Origin: Calliopsis andreniformis
Taxonomy: Eukaryota > Arthropoda > Insecta > Hymenoptera > Andrenidae
DNA: 64,000 bases
Direction of reading: 5' to 3'
NCBI RefSeq assembly: GCF_051401765.1
Contig: NW_027480505.1
Location: forward strand, 248,001 to 312,000
The translations under genes were made by a program, and so were the position numbers. Below the pieces are notes generated by a model that had not been told where the DNA came from, searched no databases, and saw nothing but the letters and a program-made list of their open reading frames with translations. Positions 1 through 12,212 of this stretch are shown piece by piece; positions within the stretch are counted from its first letter, which is position 1, and each line of letters starts with the position of its first letter.

Positions 1-469
1 TATTTTGTATTTTATGCTTCGGGCGTCGACTTCCAATGCCCTAACTATTCGATCTGGTGGAGCAACGCCCTAGAGTGAAGCCTAGGTTGCCCGGAATGTA
101 GAAATTACCTTAACTTTCAAACTGGTTGCTATTATGCGTTTTATACGATGGAAAAACTGTTGAATGTATATTCTATTTTATGCTTCTGGCGCTGACTTCT
201 CAGGCCCTAACTATTCGATCTGGCGGAGCAACGCCCTACAGTGAAGCCTAGGTTGCCCGAAACGTAGAAATGACTATCACTTTCACACTGGGTGCAATTA
301 TTCGTTTTATACAATGGAAAAACTGTTCTCTTTATTTTGTATTTTATGCTTCGGGCGTGGACTTCCAATGCCCTAACTATTCGATCTGGTGGAGCAACGC
401 CCTAGAGTGAAGCCTAGGTTGCCCGGAACGTAGAAATTACCTTAACTTTCACACTGTTTGCAATTATTC

Positions 470-920
470 ATTTTATACGGTGGAAAAGCTGTTGTATTTA
501 TATTGTATTTTATGCTTCGGGCGTTGACTTCTAAGACCCTAGCTATTCCATCTGGTGGAGCAACACCCTAGCGTGAAGCCTAGGTTGCCCGGAACGTAGA
601 ACATACCATTACCTTCACACTGTTTGCAATTATTCCTGTTATACGATGGAAAAACTGTTGCATCTTTATTGCATTTTATGCTTCTGGCGCTGACTTCTAA
701 GGCCCTAACTATTCGATCTGGTGCAGCAACGCCCTAGAGTGAAGCCTAGGTTGCTCGGAACGTAGAAATGACCATTACCTTCACACTGTTTGCAATTATT
801 CGTATTATACGATGGAAAGACTGTTATATTTATATTGTATTTGATGCTTCTGGCGTTGACTTCTTAGGCCCTAACTGTTCGATCAGGTGGAACAGCGCCC
901 TAGGGTGAAGCCTAGGTTGC
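470..920 (+). repeat. Segmental duplication, left block, copy 1 (partner 3621-4071)
   Basis: Nearly 3 monomers recur 3151 bp downstream (19 monomers minus 3 bp). Shared unusual features are CTAAGACCCTAGC, the GCAACACC variant followed by AGCGTGAAGCC, the rare GTAGAACATACCATTACC, GGCGCTGACTTC and GTTCGATCAGGTGG. Only a handful of differences separate the copies, for example CACCCTAGCG against CACCATAGCG. The shared rare variants show copying rather than independent change. Confidence 0.85.
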
Positions 921-1129
921 CTGGAACGTAGAAATGACCATCACTTTCACACGGGTTGCAATTATTCCTGTTATAGGATGGAAAGACTGTTGTATTTTTA
1001 TTGTATTTTATACTTCAGGCGTTGACTTCTAAGGCCCTAGCTATTCGATCTGGTCGAGCAACGCCCTAGAGTGAAGCCTAGGTTGCACGGAACGTAGAAA
1101 TGACCATAACTTCCACACTGGTTGCAATT

Positions 1130-1146
1130 ATTCGTTTTATACGATG
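1130..1146 (+). other. CENP-B-box-like 17-mer (representative; recurs in many monomers)
   Basis: The bases read A-TTCG-TTTT-A-TA-CGAT-G. The mammalian CENP-B box pattern is N-TTCG-NNNN-A-NN-CGGG-N, so seven of nine fixed positions match: TTCG, the central A and the first CG. The last two fixed bases are AT instead of GG. The same 17-mer recurs in many monomers, for example near 12204. Other classes alter the CG, as in TATACAATGG, or replace the left half with CCTGTTATA. It also contains a small dyad, TCGT-TTTAT-ACGA. CENP-B binds such boxes in centromeric satellites of mammals, and related boxes have been reported in other lineages. Binding here is unproven, and a chance match in a short sequence amplified by the array remains possible. 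Confidence 0.45.
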
Positions 1147-3620
1147 GAAAAGCTGTTGTATTTATATCGTATTTCATGCTTCTGGCGTTGACTTCTAAGG
1201 ACCTAACTATTCGATCTGGTGGAGAAACGCCCTAGAGTGAAGCCTAGGTTGCGCGGAACGTAGAAATGACCATAACGTCCACACTGGCAGCAATTATTCG
1301 TTTTATACGACGGAAAAACTGTTTTATTTATTTTGTATTTTATGCTTCTGGCGTTGACTTCCAAGGCCCTAACTATTCGATCTGGTGGAGCAACGCCCTA
1401 GAGTGAAGCCTAGGTTGCCCGGATAGTGGAAATGACCATAACTTTCATCCTGGTTGCAATTATTCGTTTTATATGATGGGAAAACTGTTGTATTTATATA
1501 GTGTTTTATGCTTCTGGCGTTGACTTCTTAGTCCCTAACTATTCCATCTGGTGGAACAACGCCCTAGTGTGAAGCCTAGGTTACCTGGAACGTAGAAATG
1601 AACGTCACTTTCACACGGGTTGCAATTATTCCTGTTATAGGATGGAAAGACTGTTGTATTTTTATTGTATTTTATACTTCAGGCGCTGACTTCTAAGGCC
1701 CTAGCTATTCGGTCTGGTCGAGCAACGCCCTAGAGTGAAGCCTAGGTTGCCAGGAACGTAGAAATGACCATAACTTCCACACCGGTTGCAAATATTCATG
1801 TTATACGATGGAAAAGCTTTTGTACTTATATTGTATTTTATTCTTCTGGCGTTGACTTCTTAGGCCCTAACTATTCGATCTGGTGGAAGAACGCCCTAGA
1901 GTGAAGACTTGGTTGCCTGGAACATGGAAATGACCATTACTTTCACACTGTTTGCAGATATTCCTGTTATACGATGGAAAAACTTTTGCACCTTTATTGT
2001 ATTTTATGCTTCTGGCGTTGACTTCTAAGGCCCTAACTATTCGATTTGCAGGAGCAACGCCCGAGAGTGGAGCCTAGGTTGCCCGGTACGTAGAAATGAC
2101 CATTACTTTCACACTGTTTGCAAATATACAATATACGATGGAAAATCTGTTGTATTTATGTTGTATTTTATGCTTCTGGCGTTGACTTCTTAGGCCCTAA
2201 CTATTTGACCTGGTGGTGCACCGCCCTGGAGTGAAGCCTAGGTTGCCCGGAACGTAGAAAAGACCATTACATTCACACTGGTTGCAATTATTCCTGTTCT
2301 ACGATGGAAAAACTGTTGCATCTTTATTGTATTTTATGGTTCCGGCGTTGATTTCTAAGGCCCTAATTATTCGATCTGGTGGAGCAACGCCCTAGGGTGA
2401 AGCCAAGGTTGCCCGGAACGTAGAAATGACCATTACATTCACACTGGTTGCAATTATTCGTCTTATACGATGGAAAAGCTGTTGTATTTATATCGTATTT
2501 TATGCTTCTGACGTTGACTTCTTAGGCCCTAACTATTCCATCTGGTGGAACAACGCCCTTGGGTGAAGCCTAGGTTGCGCGGAACGTAGCAATGACCATA
2601 GCTTTCACACTGGTAGCAATTATTCGTTTTACACGATGGAAAAACTGTTCTATTTATTTTGTATTTTATGCTTCGGGCGTTGACTTCTAAGGCCCCAACT
2701 ATTCTATCTGGTGGAGCAACGCCCTAGAGTCAAGCCTAGGTTGCCCGGAACGTAGAAATGACCATAACTTCCACACTGGTTGCAATTCTTCGTTTTATAC
2801 GATGGAAAAGCAGTTGTATTTATATCGTATTTTGTGCTTCTGGCGTTGACTTCTAAGGACCTAACTATTCGATCTGGTGGAGCAACGCCCTAGAGTGAAG
2901 CCTAGGTTGCCCGGAAAGTAGAAATGACCATAACTTTCATCCTGGTTGCAATTATTCGTTTTATATGATGGAAAAGCTGTTGTATTTATATAGTGTTTTA
3001 TGCTTCTGGCGTTGACTTCTTAGGCCCTAACTATTCCATCTGGTGGAACAACGCCCTTGGGTGAAGCCTAGGTTGCGCGCAACGTAGCAATGACCATAAC
3101 TTTCACACTGGTAGCAATTATTCGTTTTATACGATGGAAAAACTGTTCTATTTATTTTGTATTTTATGCTTCGGGCGTTGACTTCTACGGCCCTAGCTAT
3201 TCTATCTGGTCGAGCAACGCCCTAGAGTGAAGCCTAGGTTGCCCGGACCGTAGAAATGACCAAAACTTTCACACTGGATGCAATTATTCGTTTTATACGA
3301 TGGAAAAGCTGTTGTATTTATATCGTATTTTAGCTTCTGGCGTTGACTTCTTAGGCCCTAACTATTCCATCTGGTGGAACAACGCCCTAGGGTCAAGCCT
3401 AGGTTGCGCGGAACGTAGAAATGACCATAACTTTCACACTGGTAGCAATTATTCGTTTTATACGATGGAAAAACTGTTTTATTTATTTTGTATTTTATGC
3501 TTCTGGCGTTGACTTCTAATGCCCTATCTATTCGATCTGGTGGACCAACGCCCTAGAGTGAAGCCTAGGTTGCCCGGAAAGTAGAAATGACCATAACTTC
3601 CATCCTGCTTGCAATTATTC

Positions 3621-4071
3621 GTTTTATACGGTGGAAAAGCTGTTGTATTTATATTGTATTTTATGCTTCGGGCGTTGACTTCTAAGACCCTAGCTATTCC
3701 ATCTGGTGGAGCAACACCATAGCGTGAAGCCTAGGTTGCCCGGAACGTAGAACATACCATTACCTTCACACTGTTTGCAATTATTCCTGTTATACGATGG
3801 AAAAACTGTTGCATCTTTATTGCATTTTATGCTTCTGGCGCTGACTTCTAGGGCCCTAACTATTCGATCTGGTGGAGCAACGCCCTAGAGTGAAGCCTAG
3901 GTTGCTCGGAACGTAGAAATGACCATTACCTTCACACTGTTTCCAATTATTCGTATTATACGATGGAAAAACTGTTATATTTATATTGTATTTGATGCTT
4001 CTGGCGTTGACTTCTTAGGCCCTAACTGTTCGATCAGGTGGAACAGCGCCCTAGGGTGAAGCCTAGGTTGC
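3621..4071 (+). repeat. Segmental duplication, left block, copy 2 (partner 470-920)
   Basis: Downstream partner of 470-920, with the same chain of rare variants in the same order. It differs at scattered single bases, such as TTTCCAATTATTCG in place of TTTGCAATTATTCG, and it continues into a different monomer after about 4071. Confidence 0.85.
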
Positions 4072-5412
4072 CCGGAAAGTAGAAATGACCATAACTTTCA
4101 CACTGGTTGCAATTATTCGTTTTATACGATGGAAAAGCTGTGATACCTTTATTGTATTTTATTCATCTGCGGTTGACTTCTAAGGCCGTAGCTATTAGAT
4201 GTGGTGGAGCAACGCCCTAGAGTGACGCCTAGGTTGGCCGGAACGTAGAAATGACCATTACTTTCACAATGTTTGCAATTATTCATGTTATACGATGGAA
4301 AAGCTTTTGTACTTATATTGTATTTTATTCTTCTGGCGTTGACTTCTTAGGCCCTAACTATTCGATCTGGTGGAAGAACGCCCTAGAGTGAAGACTTGGT
4401 TGCCCGGAACATGGAAATGACCATTACTTTCACACTGTTTGCAGATATTCCTGTTATACGATGGAAAAACTTTTGCACCTTTATTGTATTTTATGCTTCT
4501 GGCGTTGACTTCTAAGGCCCTAGCTATTCGATTTGCAGGAGCAACGCCCGAGAGTGGAGCCTAGGTTGCCCGGTACGTAGAAATGACCATTACTTTCACA
4601 CGGGTTGCAATTATTCCTGTTATAGGATGGAAAGACTGTTGTATTTTTATTGTATTTTATACTTCAGGCGTTGACTTCTAAGGCCCTAGCTATTCGATCT
4701 GGTCGAGCAACGCCCTAGAGTGAAGCCTAGGTTGGACGGAGCGTAGAAATGACCATAACTTCCACACTGGTTGCAATTATTCGTTTTATACGATGGAAAA
4801 GCTGTTGTATTTATATCGTATTTCATGCTTCTGGCGTTGACTTCTAAGGACCTAACTATTCGATCTGGTGGAGAAACGCCCTAGAGTGAAGCCTAGGTTG
4901 CGCGGAACGTAGAAATGACCATAACTTTCACACTGGTAGCAATTATTCGTTTTATACGATGGAAAAACTGTTCTATTTATTTTGTATTTTATGCTTCGGG
5001 CGTTGACTTCTAAGGCCCCAGCTATTCTATCTGTTCGAGCAACGCCCTAGAGTGAAGCTTAGGTTGCCCGGAACGTAGAAATGACCATAACTTCCACACT
5101 GGTTGCAATTATTCGTTTTATAAGATGGAAAAGCTGTTGTATTTATATCGTATTTTATGCTTCTGGCGTTGACTTCTTAGGCCCTAACTATTCCATCTGG
5201 TGGAACAACGCCCTAGGGTGAAACGTAGGTTGCGCGGAACGTAGAAATGACCATAACTTTCACACTGGTAGCAATTATTCGTATTATACGATGGAAAAAC
5301 TGTTATATTTATATTGTATTTGATGCTTCTGGCGTTGACTTCTTAGGCCCTCACTGTTCGATCAGGTGGAACAACGCCCTAGGGTTAAGCCTAGGTTGCC
5401 CGGAAAGTAGAA

Positions 5413-5533
5413 ATGACCATAACATTCACACTGGTTGCAATTATTCGTTTTATATGCTGGAAAAACTGTTGTATTTATATTGTATGGTGGAGCAACGCCC
5501 TAGAGTGAAGCCTAGGTTGCCCGGAACGTAGAT
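5413..5533 (+). repeat. Truncated 121-bp monomer
   Basis: The distance between successive ATGACC anchors is 121 bp (5413 to 5534) instead of 166. The sequence TTATATTGTAT, ending at 5485, joins directly to GGTGGAGCAACG, so 45 bp spanning the GGCGTTGAC and GGCCCTAACTATTCGATCT part is missing. This is the only large loss of phase found in the window. The flanking monomers are full length. Confidence 0.9.
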
Positions 5534-6031
5534 ATGACCATAACCTTCACACAGGTTGCAATTATTCGTTTTATACGGTGTAAAGGCTGTTGTATTTATT
5601 TTGTATTTTATTCTTCTGGTGTTGAATTCTTAGGCCCGAACCATTCGATCTGGTGGAACAACGCCGTAGAGTGAAGCCTAGGTTACCCGGAACGCAGAAA
5701 TGACCATTACTTTCACACTGTTTGCAATTATTCCTGTTATACGATGAAAAGACCGTTGTATTTTTATTGTATTTTATGCTTCAGGCGTAGGCTTCTAAGG
5801 CCGTAGCTATTCGATATGGTGGAGCACCGCCCTAGAGTGAAGCCTAGGTTGCTCGGAATATAGAAATGACCATAACTTTCACACTGGTTGCAATTATTCG
5901 TTTTCTACGATGGAAAAACTGTTGTATTTATATTGTATTCTATGCTTCTGGCGTTCACTTCTTTGGGCCTAACTATTCGATCTGATGGAACAATGCCCTA
6001 TGGTGAAGCCTAGGTTGCCCGGAACGTAGAA

Positions 6032-6695
6032 ATGACCATAACTTTTACACTGGTAGCAATTATTCGTTTTATACAATGGAAAAACTGTTCTATTTATTTT
6101 GTATTTTATGCTTCGGGCGTTGACTTCTTTGGCCCTAACAATTCGATCTGGTGGAGCAACGCCCTAGAGTGAAGCCTAGGTTCCCTGGAACGTACAAATG
6201 ACCATCACTTTCGCACGGGTTGCAATTATTGATGTTATAGGATTGAAAGACTGTTGTATTTTTATTGCATTTTATGCTTCTGCCGAACACTTCTTAGGCC
6301 CTGACTATTCGATCTGGTGGAACAACGCCCTAGGGCGAAGCCTAGGTTGCCCGGAACGTAGAAATGACCATAACTTTTACACTGGTAGCAATTATTCGTT
6401 TTATACAATGGAAAAACTGTTCTATTTATTGTGTATTTTATGCTTCGGGCGTTGACTTCTTTGGCCCTAACAATTCGATCTGGTGGAGCAACGCCCTAGA
6501 GTGAAGCCTAGGTTCCCTGGAACGTACAAATGACCATCACTTTCACACGGGTTGCAATTATTCCTGTTATAGGATTGAAAGACTGTTGTATTTTTACTGC
6601 ATTTTATGCTTCTGGCGTTCACTTCTTAGGCCCTGACTATTCGATCTGGTGGAACAACGCCCTAGGGTGAAGCCTAGGTTGCCCGGAACGTAGAA
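6032..6695 (+). repeat. Two tandem copies of a 332-bp dimeric unit
   Basis: Anchors ATGACC at 6032, 6364 and 6696 are each 332 bp apart. Each dimer pairs a monomer with TTTTACACTGGTAGC, TATACAATGG and CTTTGGCCCTAAC with a monomer starting GGTTCCCTGGAACGTAC and carrying TTATAGGATTG and the TTCTTAGGCCCTGAC form. A third close copy lies at 7194-7525. The first copy has private changes such as CTGCCGAACACTTC. Confidence 0.87.
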
Positions 6696-8124
6696 ATGAC
6701 CATAACTTTTACACTGGTAGCAATTATTCGTTTTCTACAATGGAAAATCTGTTCTATTTATTTTGTATTTTATGCTTGGGGCGTTGACTTCTAAGGCCCT
6801 AACTGTTTGATCTGGTGGATCAACGCCCTAGAGTGAAGCCTAGGTTGCCCGGAAGGTAGAAATGACAATTACATTCACACTGTTTGCAATTATTCCTTTT
6901 ATACGATGCAAAAGCTGTTTTATTTATATCGTATTTTATGCTTCTGGCGTTGACTTCTAAGGACCTAACTATTCGATCTGGTGGAGCAACGCCCTAGAGT
7001 GAAGCCTAGGTTGCCCGGAACGTAGAAATGACCATCACTTTCAAACTGTTTGCAATTAATCCTGTTATACGATGGAATAACTGTTGTATTTTTATTGCAT
7101 TTTATGCTTCTGGCGTTCACTTCTTAGGGCCTAACTATTCGATCTGATGGAACAATGCCCTAGGGTGAAGCCTAGGTTGCCCGGAACGTAGAAATGACCA
7201 TAACTTTTACACTGGTAGCAATTATTCGTTTTATACAATGGAAAAACTGTTCTGTTTATTTTGTATTTTATGCTTCGGGCGTTGACTTCTTTGGCCCTAA
7301 CAATTCGATCTGGTGGAGCAACGCCCTAGAGTGAAGCCTAGGTTCCCTGGAACGTACAAATGACCATCACTTTCACACGGGTTGCAATTATTCCTGTTAT
7401 AGGATTGAAAGACTGTTGTATTTTTACTGCATTTTATGCTTCTGGCGTTCACTTCTTAGGCCCTGACTATTCGATCTGGTGGAACAACGCCCTAGGGTGA
7501 AGCCTAGGTTGCCCGGAACGTAGAAATGACCATAACATTTACACTGGTAGCAATTATTCGTTTTATACAATGGAAAAACTGTTCTTTTTATTTTGTATTT
7601 TATGCTTCGGGCGTTGACTTCTAGGGCCCTAACTGTTTGATATGGTGGGGCAACGCCCTAGAGTTAAGCCCAGGTTTCCCGGAACGTAGAAATGACCATC
7701 ACTATCAAACTGGTTGCAATTAATCCTGTTATACGATGGAAAAACTGTTGTATTTTTATTGCATTTTATGCTTCGGGCGTTGACTTCTAAGGCCCTAACT
7801 ATTCAATCTGTTGGAGCTGCGCCCGAGAGTGAAGCCTAGGTTGCTCGGAATGTAGAAATGACCATAACTTTCACACTGGTTGCAATTATTCGTTTTATAC
7901 GATGGAAAAACTGTTGTATTTATATTGCATTTAATGCTTCTGGCGTTCACTTCTTAGGCCCTAACAATTCGATCTGGTGGAACAACGCCCTAGGGTGAAG
8001 CCTAGGTTGCCCGGAACGTAGAAATGACCATAACTTTTACACTGGTAGCAATTATTCGTTTTATACAATGGAAAAACTGTTGTATTTATATTGTATTTTA
8101 TGCTTCGGGCGTTGACTTCTAAGG

Positions 8125-9139
8125 CCCTAACTGTTTCATCTGGTGGAGCAACTCCCTAGGGTGTAGCCTAGGTTGTCCGGAAGGTAGAAATGACCATAAG
8201 TTTCATAATGGTTGCAATTATTCGTTTTATACGATGGAAAAACTGTTGTATTTCTATTGTATTTTATGCTTCGGGCGTTGACTTCTTAGGCCCTAACTCT
8301 TCGATCTGGTGTAGCAACGCCCGACAGTGAAGCCTAGGTTGCTCGGAATGTGGAAATGACCATAACCTTCACACAGGTTGCAATTATTCGTTTTATACGG
8401 TGTAAAGGCTGTTGTATTTATTTTGTATTTTATTCTTCTGGTGTTGACTTCTTAGGCCCTAACTATTCGATCTGGTGGAGCAACGCCCTAGAGTGAAGCC
8501 TAGGTTGCCTGGAACGTACAAATGACCATCACTTTCACACGGATTGCAATTATTCCTGTTATAGGATGGAAACACTGTTGTATTTTTATTGCATTTTATG
8601 CTTCTGGCGTTCACTGCTTAGGACCTAACTATTCGATCTTGTGGAACAACGCCCTAGGGTGAAGCCTAGGTTGCCCGGAACGTAGAAATGACCATAACTT
8701 TTACACTGGTAGCAATTATTCGTTTTATGCAATGGAAAAACTGTTCTATTTATTTTGTATTTTATTCTTCGGGCTTTGACTTCTAAGGCCCTAACTGTTT
8801 CATCTGGTGGAGCAACTCCCTAGGGTGTAGCCTAGGTTGCCCGGAAGGTAGAAATGACCGTAAGTTTCATAATGGTTGCAATTATTCGTTTTATACGATG
8901 GAAAAACTGTTGTATTTCTATTGTATTTTATGCTTCGGGCGTTGACTTCTTAGGCCCCAACTCTTCGATCTGGTGTAGCAACGCCCGACGGTGAAGCCTA
9001 GGTTGACTGGAACGTAGATATGACCATAACCTTCACACAGGTTGCAATTATTCGTTTTATACGGTGTAAAGGCTGTTGTATTTATTTTGTATTTTATTCT
9101 TCTGGTGTTGACTTCTTAGGCCCTAACTATTCGATATGG
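8125..9139 (+). repeat. 664-bp tetramer, about 1.5 tandem copies
   Basis: Positions 8125-8475 recur at 8789-9139, offset 664 (4 monomers). Shared rare features are GCAACTCCCTAGGGTGTAGCC, broken here as GCAACTCCC then TAGGGTGTAGCC, AAGTTTCATAATGG, GGTGTAGCAACGCCCGAC and the ACGGTGTAAAGGC form followed by CTTCTGGTGTTGAC. The ACGGTGTAAAGG monomer also occurs near 5570, 50051 and 61178. Confidence 0.82.
8652..8670. repeat. Paired palindromes CCCTAGGG and CCTAGG (representative)
   Basis: CCCTAGGG at 8652-8659 is followed after TGAAG by CCTAGG at 8665-8670, with centres 12 bp apart. CCTAGG is kept in most monomers across the array, while the first site is CCCTAGGG in one monomer class and CCCTAGAG in the other. 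The function is unknown; a protein site or simple homogenisation are both possible. Confidence 0.55.
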
Positions 9140-10189
9140 TGGAATAACGCCGTAGAGTGAAGCCTAGGTTGCCTGGAACGTAGAAATGACCATTACTTTC
9201 ACACTGTTTGCAATTATTCCTTTTATACGATGGAAAAGCTGCTGTATTTAGATCGTATTTTATGCTTCTGGCGTTGACTTCTAAGGACCTAACTATTCGA
9301 TCTGGTGGAGCAACGCCCTAGAGTGAAACCTAGGTTGCCTGGAACGTACAAATGACCATCACTTTCACACGGATTGCAATTATTCCTGTTATAGGATGGA
9401 AACACTGTTGTATTTTTGTTGCATTTTATGCTTCGGGCGTTGACTTCTAAGGACCTAACTATTCGATCTGGTGGAGCAACGCCCTAGAGTGAAGCCTATG
9501 TTGCTCGGAATGTAGAAATAACCATAACTTTTACACTGGTTGCAATTATTCGTTTTTTACGAAGGAAAAGCTGTTGTATTTATATTGTATTTTATGACTC
9601 TGGCGTTTACTTCTTAGGCCCTAACTATTCGACCTGGTGGAACAACGCCCTAGGGTGAAGCCTAGTTTGCCCGGAACGTAGAAATGACCATAACTTTTAC
9701 ACTGGTAGCAATTATTCGTTTTATACAATTTAAAAACTGTTGTATTTATATTGTATTTTATGCTTCTGGCGTTGACTTCATAGGCCCTAACTATTCGATC
9801 TGGTGGAGCAACGCCCTAGAGTGAAGCCTAGGTTGCCTGGAACGTACAAATGGCCATCACTTTCACACGGATTGGAATTATTCCTGTTATAGGATGGAAA
9901 GTCTGTTGTATTTTTATTGCATTTTATGCTTCTGCCGTTTACTTCTTAGGCCCTAACCATTCGACCTGGTGTAACGACGCCCTAGGGTGAAGCCTAGTTT
10001 GCCCGGAACGTAGAAATGACCATAACTTTTACACTGGTAGCAATTATTCGATTTATACAATTTAAAAACTGTTGTATTTATATCGTATTTTATGCTTCTG
10101 GCGTTGACTTCATAGGCCCTAACTATTCGATCTGGTGGAGCAACGCCCTAGAGTGAAGCCTAGGTTGCCTGGAACGTACACATGACCAT

Positions 10190-12212
10190 CACTTTCACAC
10201 GGATTGCAATTATTCCTGTTATAGGATGGAAAGGCTGTTGTATTTTTATTGCATTTTATGCTTCTGGCATTCACTGCATAGGACCTAACTATTCGATCTG
10301 TTGGAACAACACCCTAGGGTGAAGCCTAGGTTGCCCGGAACGTAGAAATGACCATAACTTTTACACTGGTAGCAATTATTCGTTTTATACAGTGGAAAAA
10401 CTGTTCTATTTATTTTGTATTTTATTCTTCGGGCGTTGACTTCTAAGGCCCTAACTGTTTGATCTGGTGGAGCAATGCCCTAGAGTGAAGCCTAGGTTGC
10501 CCGGAACGTAGAAATGACCATAACTTTCACACTGGTTGCTATCATTCGTTTTATACGATGGAAAGACTGTTATATTTATATTGTATTTTATGCTTCTGGC
10601 GTTGACTTCTAAGGACCTAACTATTCGATCTGGTTGAGCACCGCCTTAGAGTGAAGCCTAGGTTGCTCGGAATGTAGAAATAACCATAACTTTCACACTG
10701 GTTGCAATTATTCGTTTTTTACGATGGAATAGCTGTTGTATTTATATTGTATTTTATACCTCTGGCGTTGACTTCTAACGCCCTACCTATTCGATCTAGT
10801 GGAGCAACGCCCTAGAGTGAAGCCTAGGTTGCCCTGAACGTAGAAATGACCATCACTTTCAAACTGGTTGCAATTAATCCTGTTATACGATGGAAAAACT
10901 GTTGTATTTTTATTGCATTTTATGCTTCGGGCGTTGACTTCTAAGGCCCTGACTATTCAACCTGTTGGAGCAACGCCCTAGAGAGAAGCCTAGGTTGCTC
11001 GGACTGTAGAAATGACCATAACTTTCACAGTGGTTGCAATTATTCGTTTTATACGATGGAAAAACTGTTGTATTTATATTGTATTTTATGCTCCGGGCGT
11101 TGACTTCTAAGGCCCTAACTGTTTGATCTGGTGGAGCAACGCCCTAGAGTGAAGCCTAGGTTGCCCGGAACGTAGAAGTGACCATCACTTTCAAACTGGT
11201 TGCAATTAATCCTGTTATACAATGGAAAAACTGTTGTATTTTTATTGCATTTTATGCTTCGGGCGTTGACTTCTAAGGACCTAACTATTCGATCTGGTGG
11301 AGCAACGCCCTAGAGTGAAGCCTAGGTTGCTCGGAATGTAGTAATAACCATAACTTTCACACGGATTGCAATTATTCCTGTTATAGGATGGAAAGACTGT
11401 TGTATTTTTATTGCATTTTATGCTTCTGGCATTCACTGCTTAGGACCTAACTATTCGTTCTGTTGGAACAACACCCTAGGGTGAAGCCTAGGTTGCCCGG
11501 AACGTAGAAATGACCATAACTTTTACACTGGTAGCAATTACTCGTTTTATACAATGGAAAAACTGTTCTATTTATTTTGTATTTTATTCTTCGGGCGTTG
11601 ACTTCTAAGGCCCTAACTGGTTGATCTGGTGGAGCAACGCCCTATATTGAAGCCTAGGTTGCCCGGAACGTAGAAATGACCATAACTTTCACACTGGTTG
11701 CTATCATTCGTTTTATACGATGGAAAGACTGTTATATTTATATTGTATTTTATGCTTGTGGCGTTGACTCCTAAGGACCTAACTATTCGATCTGGTGGAG
11801 CAACGCCCTAGAGTGAAGCCTAGGTTGCTCGGAATGTAGTAATAACCATAACTTTCACACTGGTTGCAATTATTCGTTTTTTACGATGGAAAAGCTTTTG
11901 TATTTATATTGTATTTTATACCTCTGGCGTTGACTTCTAACGCCCTAGCTATTCGATCAAGTGGAGCAACGCCCTAGAGTGAAGCCTAGGTTGCCCTGAA
12001 CGTAGAAATGACCATCACTTTCAAACTGGTTGCAATTAATCCTGTTATACGATGGAAAAACTGTTGTATTTTTATTGCATTTTATGCTTCGGGCGTTGAC
12101 TTCTAAGGCCCTGACTATTCAACCTGTTGGAGCAACGCCCTAGAGAGAAGCCTAGGTTGCTCGGAATGTAGAAATGACCATAGCTTTCACACTGGTTGCA
12201 ATTATTCGTTTT
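10190..12212 (+). repeat. 1162-bp 7-monomer duplication
   Basis: About 860 bp at 10190-11050 recurs at 11352-12212 with an offset of exactly 1162, or 7 periods. Shared rare states are CTTCTGGCATTCACTGC, TTGGAACAACACCC, TTGCCCTGAACGTAG, TATACCTCTGGCG, CAACCTGTTGGAGC and CTAGAGAGAAGCC. The GCCCTGAACG marker also appears near 13983, 15649, 18471 and 23947, so pieces of this unit were carried into the core. Confidence 0.85.

Larger units (their letters stand above)
1..5412 (+). repeat. Left diverged satellite block
   Basis: About 33 monomers that differ from neighbours more than those of the core at 14-31 kb. Segmental duplications are recognisable: 470-920 recurs at 3621-4071, about 945-1275 at 4594-4924, and 1790-2112 at 4277-4599. 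All spacings are close to multiples of 166 minus 3. A 3-monomer spaced pair sharing CCCTTGGGTG and CGTAGCAATG lies at 2531-2660 and 3029-3158. Small deletions occur, for example TATTTTAGCTTC near 3327. The recurrent CCTCAGAGTTAAGTC monomer found further right was not seen here. No gene is present. Confidence 0.9.

Noticed and set aside
865..882. GTTCGATCAGG and the common ATTCGATCTGG resemble a Pol III B box (GGTTCGANNCC)
   Set aside because: The match is only the TTCGA core, no convincing A box or tRNA fold lies upstream, and no fitting T-run terminator was seen.
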